In this document: in pieces, positions 12,370-17,620 of the stretch | Position numbering within the stretch: the stretch's first letter is position 1 | Layout of the letters: each line of letters begins with the position of its first letter | Assembly: GCA_021789355.1 (NCBI GenBank) | Contig: JAJYJR010000046.1 | Coordinates: 1-17,620, forward strand | Source of the DNA: Chloroflexota bacterium | GTDB lineage: Bacteria; Chloroflexota; Limnocylindria; Limnocylindrales; CSP1-4 | Direction of reading: 5' to 3' | DNA length: 17,620 nucleotides | The notes under the pieces: model-generated | Told to the model about the DNA's origin: nothing | The model's input: the letters and a program-made list of their open reading frames with translations, nothing else | The model's database searches: none | Translations under genes and position numbers: made by a program

Positions 12370-13261
12370 CCCGGATCTCCTCCACTGTGAGCCAATCTGG
12401 ATTATCCGAACTCTTGTAGGCGCTGGCGTGCGGCAGTTGTTCGAACGTGAGCAGATCCATGAGCTCGTCCGGCGCGAGCAGATATTCGTGCAGCTTCTCT
12501 CCCTTCCGGGGTCCGACGTACTGACGCGCTCCTCCCGGATCTATCGCCTCGGCTAGATCCATGACGCGAACGCTCGGCAGTTTCGGGATGTAGACGTGGC
12601 CCGCTGGCTTCTGGATGCATTCGGCCACAAACGCGGCGGCCTGGTCGGCGGTGATCCAGAACCGCGTCATCCGGTCGTCGGTGATCGTCAGCGGCAGTCC
12701 ATTCGCCTTTTGCCAGCGGAACACTTCGACCGCGCTCCCTCGGCTCCCGACCACGTTGCCGTAGCGGGTGCAGGACGCGCCCGCCGCGAGAAAGAGTCTT
12801 TCCATCGCGAGCTTTGTCGCGCCATAGAGGTTGAGCGGCGCGGCGGCCTTGTCGCTCGATAGGGCGATGGCCGGGATGTGTCTTTGCGCAACGACAGTCG
12901 CGACGTTCGCGGAGCCCCGCACGTTCACGGCGATGGCCTCCGAGGGGTTGGCTTCGCACGTCGTGATCTGCTTGAGTGCGGCGGCGTGGATCAGGACATC
13001 GGCCTCTGCCGCAGCATCGCTGATGCGAGCCAGATCGCGGACGTCGCCGATGATGAAGCGCACGCGCTCGTCGGGGAACGCGCGGCGCATCTCCATCTGC
13101 TTGAGCTCGTCGCGCGAGAAGATCAACAGCGCGCGGATCGGCCGCTGCAGGATCAGCCGCGCGAAGGCGTGACCGAAGGTGCCCGTACCTCCGGTGACGA
13201 GCACGGTCTTGTCCCGCCAGAAGTCGGCGGGCGGCTTACTGCGCCAGAAGGTCGGCGGCAT
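12347..13261 (-). CDS. PseB/CapD-like UDP-sugar 4,6-dehydratase (extended SDR), 304 aa
   Basis: This NADP-dependent enzyme would act on UDP-GlcNAc or a relative, the first step to pseudaminic- or legionaminic-type sugars. The Rossmann motif is TGGTGTFG (23-30), followed by RDELKQMEMRR, GDVRD and IHAAALKQ, all typical of PseB/FlaA1. The catalytic region has SSDKA (135-139) with Asp137-Lys138 and Tyr146-x3-Lys150, then RYGNVVGSRGS and MTRFWIT, and GEKLHE near the end. Length is close to PseB (about 330) though a little short. ATG at 13261 is chosen just before the conserved domain and overlaps the cytidylyltransferase gene by 26 bases. Which hexose and which C5 stereochemistry cannot be told from sequence alone. 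Confidence 0.87.
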   Translation of the reverse strand: MPPTFWRSKPPADFWRDKTVLVTGGTGTFGHAFARLILQRPIRALLIFSRDELKQMEMRRAFPDERVRFIIGDVRDLARISDAAAEADVLIHAAALKQITTCEANPSEAIAVNVRGSANVATVVAQRHIPAIALSSDKAAAPLNLYGATKLAMERLFLAAGASCTRYGNVVGSRGSAVEVFRWQKANGLPLTITDDRMTRFWITADQAAAFVAECIQKPAGHVYIPKLPSVRVMDLAEAIDPGGARQYVGPRKGEKLHEYLLAPDELMDLLTFEQLPHASAYKSSDNPDWLTVEEIRDALAALS

Positions 13262-13868
13262 ATCGCTCCAATCGGGCGATGTCCTCGGGGTAGTCCACGC
13301 AGAGGTTGCGATCGGACGTGTCTGCGGGAATCGGCCCATGATTGGCGGTCACGAACAGGTCGATATTCCGAAGGATATACCTGGTCACGTGCTCGCGGTC
13401 GTACGTCGACAGTGCCATTCGATCGAGGCGAAACAGAACGTCGGACCAGAGCGCCTCGACGTCCCAGCCCTTCGGGTACTGCCGCTCGATCACGTTGCTC
13501 GCATAGTCAACATCGGATGTCAGCAGGTCGATGACCCGGTTCCCGACATCGGGATTGAGCAGCGGGCAGTCTGCCGTGATCCGCACGATGCGATCGGCCT
13601 TCCGGTCGCGGGCGCAGGCGACGTAGCGGCCGAGAACGTCGTTCGGGTCCCCGGCCCACCAGAAGCCCGTCACTCCATCTCGCGGCGGATCGATGAGCGC
13701 GCGATCCTCCATCTCGCATGTCGTAGCGACCACGACCTCATCGACGTGCAGCCGCTTCGTCCGTTCGATCACGCGCTGTAGGACGGTCTTGCCGGCGAGC
13801 ATCGCCATGACCTTGCCGGGGAAGCGCGAGGAGCCCATGCGCGCTTGGATGATGGCGACGGTCCTCAT
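13236..13868 (-). CDS. SpsF/PseF-like cytidylyltransferase, 210 aa
   Basis: The product has the glycosyltransferase-A-like nucleotidyltransferase signature of the SpsF/CMP-NeuAc synthetase group: IIQARMGSSRFPGK at 6-19 (CTP binding), VVVATT at 45-50, DPNDVLGRY at 74-82, IVRITADCPLLNPDV at 94-108 (metal-binding Asp100), then Y-x-N, P-x-G-x-D-x-E and REHVT. Such enzymes activate a nonulosonic acid as its CMP sugar. Length is normal. It starts in an ATGA overlap with the synthase gene and is followed by the PseB-like gene, so the three form one translational unit. SpsF is known from Bacillus spore-coat clusters with an SpsE synthase, the same pair seen here. Confidence 0.87.
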   Translation of the reverse strand: MRTVAIIQARMGSSRFPGKVMAMLAGKTVLQRVIERTKRLHVDEVVVATTCEMEDRALIDPPRDGVTGFWWAGDPNDVLGRYVACARDRKADRIVRITADCPLLNPDVGNRVIDLLTSDVDYASNVIERQYPKGWDVEALWSDVLFRLDRMALSTYDREHVTRYILRNIDLFVTANHGPIPADTSDRNLCVDYPEDIARLERYAADLLAQ

Positions 13869-14659
13869 CGGTGGCGGCAGCCGCGCGGGAAGTAAGGCGT
13901 GCTCTGCCGACCCACGACATCCTGCGCCTCGCGGATGCGAACGACCATCGCGCCAAAGGCCGCGAAGTCGATCGCGACGACCTGATCGGGCGAGCCGGCG
14001 GAGCGATCTCCGAGAGTGACGTGCTTCTCGATCACGCTCGCGCCCATCGCCACGGCCATGAGCGGGACGAGCGTCGGGTCGAGGGTGTGGTCACTCACGC
14101 CCCAGACGCCTCGCGGGATGACCCCTCCCGGATCGTTCATGTCGCACGTCCCGTCCGCTCCGACGAAGATCAGGTAGTCGCGCCTGTCGGCGGGGTACTC
14201 GGGGCGGCAGACGAGAGGGACGATGTTCGGGTCGTCCGGCGCGCGCTTATAGCCCTCACTCCATAGGACCGGCTTCCCCGTCGAGATCACCGTCTGGGTC
14301 CATCCCGGATCGCACGCCTCGGTGCTGCTGATCTTGTGGGCCTCGACAAAGGGATCGACCGAGCATAGCGAGTCGGCATCGAAGGCCGTGCAGAGGAAAG
14401 CGATCTCGTCGTCATCGCAGCGTTCCTTGAGCTCGGGGAGCCAGTCGTAGGGGAGCTCGAACGGTCGCGCGGACTCATGTAGCCGCGGCAGCCGATCGAC
14501 GCGGAACATCTGGAACTTCGCCGCGTCCGCCCCCGCATCGGCCGCGCGGTCGATCATCTCGAGAGCGAAATCAAGTTGTCCGACGTGCGAGGAGCCGCAC
14601 TCCGCGATCACGAATACCGGGACACCGCGCGCGATAGTGCGACCGGCGATGTGGATCAA
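13865..14659 (-). CDS. NeuB/PseI/SpsE-like nonulosonate synthase without SAF domain, 264 aa
   Basis: The enzyme would condense phosphoenolpyruvate with a six-carbon amino sugar to give a nine-carbon acid. TIM-barrel landmarks are VFVIAECGSSHVG (15-27), GADAAKFQ (43-50), IAFLCTAFDADS (86-97), HKISSTE (108-114), VISTGKP (124-130), GVSDHT (187-192) and VIEKHVTLGD (209-218). Usual family members are 330-350 aa because a C-terminal SAF (antifreeze-like) domain closes the active site of the partner subunit; here the protein ends soon after the barrel, so that domain is missing. A few insertion loops are also shorter. TTG at 14659 overlaps the upstream TGA (TTGA); a longer upstream reading is Arg-rich and rejected. 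It could be active without SAF, or be a relative with another substrate. Confidence 0.83.
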   Translation of the reverse strand: MIHIAGRTIARGVPVFVIAECGSSHVGQLDFALEMIDRAADAGADAAKFQMFRVDRLPRLHESARPFELPYDWLPELKERCDDDEIAFLCTAFDADSLCSVDPFVEAHKISSTEACDPGWTQTVISTGKPVLWSEGYKRAPDDPNIVPLVCRPEYPADRRDYLIFVGADGTCDMNDPGGVIPRGVWGVSDHTLDPTLVPLMAVAMGASVIEKHVTLGDRSAGSPDQVVAIDFAAFGAMVVRIREAQDVVGRQSTPYFPRGCRHR

Positions 14660-14898
14660 CGGAAGCGCCCGCCCCACTCCGGAAGACTCGGGTCGGGGCG
14701 GACGCGCGCACCGGGCATCCGCTTCTGGCAGTAGCGCCGGTCGGCGTGGGCGTACTGCGGCTCGCGGTGAAGCGCCCCGCGCCGTCCGACGAGCAGCCGC
14801 CGCGCCTTCACTCCGGTCAGCGGGACCAAGCGCCCTCCGCGGATCGCGGGATTGGCGGGCGCGCCGCAGCAGACACACATAGCGGGACGGCCGTTCAT
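14656..14898 (-). CDS. Small basic Cys-motif protein, 80 aa
   Basis: The N-terminal MCVCCGAP cluster (Cys8, Cys10, Cys11) and the later HREPQYAHADRRYC (Cys57) could bind one zinc; between them lies a basic GRLVPLTGVKARRLLVGRR segment. It is probably a small nucleic-acid-binding protein. ATG at 14898 overlaps the amidase stop (ATGA). It separates the amidase from the sugar genes but keeps the tight spacing of the operon. No family is recognised. Confidence 0.62.
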   Translation of the reverse strand: MNGRPAMCVCCGAPANPAIRGGRLVPLTGVKARRLLVGRRGALHREPQYAHADRRYCQKRMPGARVRPDPSLPEWGGRFR

Positions 14899-15395
14899 GG
14901 CGCGATGTACTGCACGGCGAGGATCGCCTGAGCCGTTCGGATGATCCGCTCCGTGTCGAGGGCGTCGGGGCAGGCCGTCGCGACGATCTGGCGGTGGTCG
15001 TAGATCCCCGGAGTGCCGTTGATCCCGCGGGTGCAGGGGATGGCGTGCTCGCGGCAGAGCTGCGCCACGAGCTGCGCGCTGCGCGCGTAGAGCGCGTCGG
15101 GTCGGATCATGTTCGGGTCGCCGCCGTCCTCGTGCTCGATCCCGATCGAGCGCTGATTCACCGAGAAGTCGCCGGCATGGTAGGCGGTGTCCGCGACATC
15201 GACCCACTGCCAGAGCGAGCCGTCGATCCGCACCCCGAAGTGCGCACTCACCTGCGAGGCGGGATCGTGGAAGCGCGCGTCGGCCGCGGCGATCCAAGAA
15301 ACCATGGTGTGAAGTACCAGGCGATCAATGGTGCCGGTGCCGCGACCACTAGCAAAGTTAGGCGCGGGAAGCGGGCCGTGCCATTCGACAGTCAC
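14895..15395 (-). CDS. N-acetylmuramoyl-L-alanine amidase (Amidase_2/PGRP fold), 166 aa
   Basis: The enzyme would cut the bond between MurNAc and the L-Ala of the peptide stem. The zinc ligands fit His29 (RLVLHTM), His134 (IYDHRQI) and Cys142 (ATACPDA). The AYHAGDFSVNQRSIGIEHED segment (71-90) is the characteristic 'wHaG...N..sigiE' region. There is no signal peptide, TM helix or cell-wall-binding domain, so it is a catalytic-domain-only endolysin or a virion entry enzyme. GTG at 15395 is chosen because it overlaps the upstream TGA and has a strong GGAGGG site; a longer upstream reading lacks family features. A bacterial host with peptidoglycan is implied. Confidence 0.9.
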   Translation of the reverse strand: MTVEWHGPLPAPNFASGRGTGTIDRLVLHTMVSWIAAADARFHDPASQVSAHFGVRIDGSLWQWVDVADTAYHAGDFSVNQRSIGIEHEDGGDPNMIRPDALYARSAQLVAQLCREHAIPCTRGINGTPGIYDHRQIVATACPDALDTERIIRTAQAILAVQYIAP

Positions 15396-15751
15396 AGCAC
15401 CCTCCTGCGCTGGGTCCGGACTGCGTGGCAATTGGCGCAGACAACGTCGCACTTCTCGGCTTCTGCGTCGAGAACACTGAAACGCTTGAGCGCGGCTGTT
15501 CCGATCTGGAAGGATTTCCTAGACGGATCACGGTGATCGAACTGCTTTACGTAAGGCGGGAATTGTCCCCCACAATCGACGCAGGGGCCGGTCTTCAGGC
15601 TATCGATATAGGCTTGCCCGCGAGCGCGCAGCCGACGGGTAAGCGCGTTGTTGTGTGCGTGAGCTTCTGGGTTCCGCTTGCGCCACCTCACGCGGTATTC
15701 GGGATGACGTTTGCGGTATCGGACTCCGCGTTCGGCTGAACTCATGCTCAT
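15392..15751 (-). CDS. HNH-type nuclease-like protein, 119 aa
   Basis: Residues 1-45 are basic (YRKRHPEYRVRWRKRNPEAH) and probably bind DNA. Then CVDCG (57-61), QFDHRDPSRKSFQIG (70-84, containing the Asp-His pair of the HNH motif) and CDVVCANCHAVRTQRR (101-116) form a zinc-bound beta-beta-alpha-metal fold of the kind seen in phage HNH proteins. It could be a homing endonuclease-like enzyme, a nicking enzyme for genome processing or a host-DNA nuclease. ATG at 15751 overlaps the upstream stop (ATGA). It is the only nuclease candidate in the window. Confidence 0.82.
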   Translation of the reverse strand: MSMSSAERGVRYRKRHPEYRVRWRKRNPEAHAHNNALTRRLRARGQAYIDSLKTGPCVDCGGQFPPYVKQFDHRDPSRKSFQIGTAALKRFSVLDAEAEKCDVVCANCHAVRTQRRRVL

Positions 15752-15954
15752 GCCGTCGCCTCCACCACCGGCACGTACCGCGTGATCGGTGTCATGTGCG
15801 CCGCCGCGAATTCCACGAGCTCGCGGTGCGGGTGGCCGCTCGTGTGCGCCCGCAGCGCCTCGCGTGCGGCGTCCTCGGTGCCCACGGGGTCGCTGCGCCA
15901 GTGGCAGAGCGAGAGGGCTGAGAGCGGGCACTCGCTGACGAAGAGGTCGGTCAT
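15748..15954 (-). CDS. Small hypothetical protein, 68 aa
   Basis: The product begins MTDLFVSECPLSALSLCHWR and continues with a helix (TEDAAREALRAHTSGHPHRE) and a beta-like end (THMTPITRYVPVVE-like). The pattern, Cys-rich start and a central 'A...H..S.H', resembles small DUF-like proteins of mycobacterial and other actinobacterial phages, but I cannot name it. Both ends use ATGA overlaps. Confidence 0.62.
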   Translation of the reverse strand: MTDLFVSECPLSALSLCHWRSDPVGTEDAAREALRAHTSGHPHRELVEFAAAHMTPITRYVPVVEATA

Positions 15955-16370
15955 GCCGTCACCCGCCGCCGCTCGGACATGGCGATCCGCTCGGCCATCT
16001 TCACGAGCACGCGAAGGTCATCTACTGCGGCCCATGCCTCTTCAAGAACCTCATTCGGTGTCCACCTGTGGCCGTGAAGGATCGAGTCGTACATCGGCTC
16101 GTCGCCGCTGTGCGCGTAATCCCATCCCCACCACATCCAGCCGGTCGGGAACATGCCTTCGCCTCGCCGCGCATAGGTCAGGCCGCCATGAACGTTCAGC
16201 GGGAGGCCGTTATAGTCATCGATCGCGGCGAGCGGATGCTGCTCTGGCACCCCGAGATAGGCATTCACCGAAGCTGGTCCGCGAAGCACAAGAAGGCGGA
16301 TGCCCTCGCTCTGCTCGTCGTAGAAGATCGTTCCGACCTTCGCAGCGCGAGCGTCGTCCCAGGCGCTCAC
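15951..16370 (-). CDS. Conserved phage protein with HGGLTY motif, 139 aa
   Basis: A recognisable small family of phage and plasmid proteins: FYDEQSEGIRLLVLRGPASV, then AYLGVPEQHPL, LPLNVHGGLTY and WMWWGWDYAHSGDEPMY, all in this order (residues 16-94), with a helical C-terminus (NEVLEEAWAAVDDLRVLVKM). The invariant-looking His, Trp and Asp residues suggest an active or ligand site, but no activity is known to me. GTG at 16370 overlaps the stop of the RHH gene (GTGA). It is more typical of tailed phages and mobile elements than of DJR viruses, so it hints at gene exchange. Confidence 0.75.
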   Translation of the reverse strand: MSAWDDARAAKVGTIFYDEQSEGIRLLVLRGPASVNAYLGVPEQHPLAAIDDYNGLPLNVHGGLTYARRGEGMFPTGWMWWGWDYAHSGDEPMYDSILHGHRWTPNEVLEEAWAAVDDLRVLVKMAERIAMSERRRVTA

Positions 16371-16570
16371 GCCGCTCCCTCCTTCTCCGCCACCGCCCGC
16401 CTCGCCGCTGCGTGCTGTGGATTTCCTCCGTCGAATGCCGCAGCCATGTATGCGAGCGCCGAGCGGATCGCGCCGGTCGTCGTGGTCGCATAGCCCGCCC
16501 GCTGGATGCGCTTCACGTTGCGCTCATCCAAGGGCGAGAGGCGGATCGTCGTTTTCTGCACGGGTGGCAT
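16367..16570 (-). CDS. Ribbon-helix-helix (CopG-like) regulator, 67 aa
   Basis: Residues 6-45 fit the fold: strand KTTIRLS, helix PLDERNVKRIQRAG, then TTTTGAIRSALAYMAAAF, with a flexible tail. It is the first gene of the long minus-strand operon and faces the plus-strand pair. ATG at 16570 is taken because it begins right before the fold and no ribosome-binding site favours another; the frame is open further into the divergent gene. An inverted repeat TTGACA/TGTCAA lies directly upstream and may be its operator, so it probably controls itself and the plus-strand genes. It could also be an antitoxin, but no toxin-like partner is visible next to it. Confidence 0.82.
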   Translation of the reverse strand: MPPVQKTTIRLSPLDERNVKRIQRAGYATTTTGAIRSALAYMAAAFDGGNPQHAAARRAVAEKEGAA

Positions 16571-16571
16571 A

Positions 16572-16600
16572 TTGACATACCCGCGCCACCCTGTCAAGAT
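16572..16600 (+). promoter_or_regulatory. Divergent-region promoter and putative RHH operator
   Basis: On the plus strand, a consensus -35 TTGACA (16572-16577) is followed after 17 bases by CAAGAT (16595-16600), a weak -10. The inverse TGTCAA (16592-16597) makes a perfect 6-bp inverted repeat with a 14-base gap. On the minus strand the second arm is also TTGACA, but a -10 at 17 bases would fall on the RHH start codon, so a minus promoter here is doubtful. The repeat overlapping the -10 suggests repression by the adjacent regulator. Confidence 0.5.
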
Positions 16601-16610
16601 ACCCCCGGGA

Positions 16611-16620
16611 AAGGAAGGTG
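16611..16620 (+). promoter_or_regulatory. Strong ribosome-binding site for the 108-aa plus-strand gene
   Basis: AAGGAAGGTG lies four bases before ATG 16625 and fixes that start, ruling out the long open frame that runs upstream of it. Confidence 0.75.
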
Positions 16621-16624
16621 CCGA

Positions 16625-16951
16625 ATGAACATCGCCGAGCGGAACGCCATCGAGCGGGCCACGCGCCACCTGAGCGAGGCCGAGGCTGATCTTCGTTTCG
16701 CGCGGTTCGACGCCGACTCCGCGAGGGCCGCGGCCGTGCGAGAGGCCGTCGAGGTCGCCCTTGCGGTCGCGGCGGACAAGGGGCGGGTCCCGATGGCCAT
16801 CCCCATCGAGCGGGTCTGTAGCGGCTGCTCCCACCAGAAGCACATCGCGCTACGCTGCCCCGAGGCTCCGCTGTTCACCCGCGAGCGGACCTGCGGCTGT
16901 GATCTCCACTTCGGGCTGTGGCCGGATGAAGCGGGGTACGTCGCACCGTGA
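16625..16951 (+). CDS. Cys-motif hypothetical protein, 108 aa
   Basis: The N-terminal half is a long charged, Ala-rich helix, possibly coiled coil (ERATRHLSEAEADLRFARFD, then AVREAVEVALAVAADKG). The C-terminal half has CSGCSH (65-70), Cys78 and CGCDLH (90-95), which could bind one zinc. It is the first gene transcribed to the right, with a strong ribosome-binding site and the divergent promoter. No family is recognised; a small DNA-binding or adaptor protein is possible. Confidence 0.68.
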   Translation: MNIAERNAIERATRHLSEAEADLRFARFDADSARAAAVREAVEVALAVAADKGRVPMAIPIERVCSGCSHQKHIALRCPEAPLFTRERTCGCDLHFGLWPDEAGYVAP

Positions 16952-17620
16952 CCGCCGCTCAGACAGAGAAGGCCCCGACGCTCTACAAGGTCCTCAACGA
17001 GGACGGCTCGCCCTTCCACGGTGGCTCTGGCAAGTGGCATCTTCCAGCGCACGGTCGGCCAGGCAAGTGGATGCCGAAGATCACGAACGTCGTCCTCTGC
17101 TCGCGTGGCTACCACGTCGTCACGGCGGCGCGGCTCACCTCGTGGCTCGGCCCTGCGATATTCACCGTGGAAGTCCGCGGCGAGCACGAGGATGACGATG
17201 AGAAGTCGGTCTGGTCCGAGGCTCGCCTAATCGACCGCGTGACGACCTGGAATGACCGAACGGCGCGCCTCTTCGCTGCCGACTGCGCCGATCACGTTCT
17301 GCCGATCTTCCTAAAGGTCCGACCGAACGATGATCGTCCAGCGAAGGCGATCGATGCTGCCCGCAAGTACGCCAGAGGCGAGAGCACCGCTGCGGCGCGG
17401 GCTGCGGCGTGGGATGCGGCGTGGGATGCGGCGCGGGCTGCGGCGCGGGCTGCGGCGTGGGATGCGGCGGGGGATGCGGCGCGGGCTGCGGCGTGGGATG
17501 CGGCGGGGGCTGCGGCGTGGGATGCGGCGCGGGCTGCGGCGCGGGCTGCGGCGGGGGCTGCGGCGGGGGATGCGGCGCGGGATGCGGCGTGGGATGCGGC
17601 GGGGGCTGCGGCGTGGGATG
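16948..17620 (+). CDS. Phage protein with DUF7666-like N-domain and long 4-residue helical repeat (3' end outside the window)
   Basis: GTG at 16948 overlaps the upstream TGA (GTGA); at least 224 codons lie in the window and no stop is reached. Residues 12-135 (LYKVLNEDGSPFHGGSGKWH, then CSRGYHV, WLGPAIFTVEV, DDEKSVWSEARL, TARLFAADCADHVLPIF) match a widespread phage/actinobacterial family that I recall as DUF7666, function unknown. From residue 151 the protein becomes an array of four-residue units [W/R/G]-[D/A]-A-A, at least 18 complete, predicted as one very long helix with aromatic/charged stripes. Such Ala-rich tails are typical of this family, but their role is not known; an elongated scaffold or self-association is inference. 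Confidence 0.8.
   Translation, partial: MTAAQTEKAPTLYKVLNEDGSPFHGGSGKWHLPAHGRPGKWMPKITNVVLCSRGYHVVTAARLTSWLGPAIFTVEVRGEHEDDDEKSVWSEARLIDRVTTWNDRTARLFAADCADHVLPIFLKVRPNDDRPAKAIDAARKYARGESTAAARAAAWDAAWDAARAAARAAAWDAAGDAARAAAWDAAGAAAWDAARAAARAAAGAAAGDAARDAAWDAAGAAAWD
17398..17620 (+). repeat. 12-bp tandem repeat, 18 full units, continuing past the window
   Basis: Each unit is [t/c/g]gg g[a/c]t gcg gcg. Only two bases vary: the first base of codon 1 (giving Trp, Arg or Gly) and the second base of codon 2 (Asp or Ala). All other positions are identical in all 18 units, with no synonymous change. The seven Trp codons are always followed by GAT (Asp); Arg is followed by Ala in six of seven units; Gly by either. 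Confidence 0.95.

Noticed and set aside
11857..14659. Sugar genes as flanking host chromosome of a provirus
   Set aside because: They are joined by overlaps to phage-type small genes on both sides (amidase and HNH upstream, 56- and 60-aa proteins and the ATPase operon downstream), with no integrase or attachment repeat between, so they belong to the same element.
15782..16624. Plus-strand frame continuous with the 108-aa gene
   Set aside because: The upstream part is low-complexity Arg/Ser-rich antisense of four minus-strand genes; the strong ribosome-binding site at 16611-16620 fixes the start at 16625.
1..17620. Inverted or direct terminal repeats, tRNA genes, insertion sequences or attachment sites
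   Set aside because: The first and last bases show no match in either orientation, and no tRNA-like cloverleaf, transposase or integrase was noticed; the window ends appear arbitrary.

Overview
The window is GC-rich (by eye well above 60%) and reads as a large part of the genome of a tailless, membrane-containing bacterial virus of the double-jelly-roll (DJR) type (Varidnaviria; PRD1/tectivirus-like in architecture). The pieces are a 377-residue protein with the features of a DJR major capsid protein, a 226-residue A32/PRD1-P9-like packaging ATPase, a membrane-anchored transglycosylase, a membrane-anchored collagen-like protein, about a dozen very small single- or double-pass membrane proteins, and an amidase. 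I see no tail, terminase, portal or integrase gene. That identity rests on motifs and gene context; no database search was possible.

Layout: 42 likely genes on the minus strand run right to left from 16570 to 194 with almost no gaps, mostly joined by 4-nt ATGA/GTGA/TTGA or 1-nt TGATG overlaps. Two genes at the right end (16625 to the window edge) run on the plus strand from a divergent promoter. In minus-strand order: (a) 16570-14656, a ribbon-helix-helix regulator, small conserved phage proteins, an HNH protein, an amidase and a small Cys protein; (b) 14659-11857, four sugar genes (NeuB/PseI-like synthase, SpsF/PseF-like cytidylyltransferase, PseB-like 4,6-dehydratase, GNAT acetyltransferase) that look like part of a nonulosonic acid (pseudaminic/legionaminic-like) pathway; (c) 11900-10835, a run of tiny, often Cys-rich proteins, one of which has no ordinary start codon; (d) 10838-7515, a membrane-associated protein, the packaging ATPase, two unknowns, a Rossmann-like phage protein and an HTH regulator; (e) 7476-194, the virion block: major capsid protein, then membrane mini-proteins, collagen-like spike candidate, transglycosylase and three beta-rich putative adsorption or vertex proteins.

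How it probably works: the capsid and ATPase make and fill an icosahedral particle around a lipid membrane carrying the mini-proteins; the anchored transglycosylase opens peptidoglycan at entry; the amidase acts at exit or entry; the sugar genes may alter host surface glycans or decorate the virion. An Xre-type HTH gene followed by two inverted repeats just before the capsid block suggests a control point for late genes. No replication gene is recognisable, so either the genome continues outside the window or replication depends on the host or on an unrecognised protein.

Many genes here are under 60 codons and are easily missed; they are supported mainly by overlap phasing, ribosome-binding sites and membrane segments.
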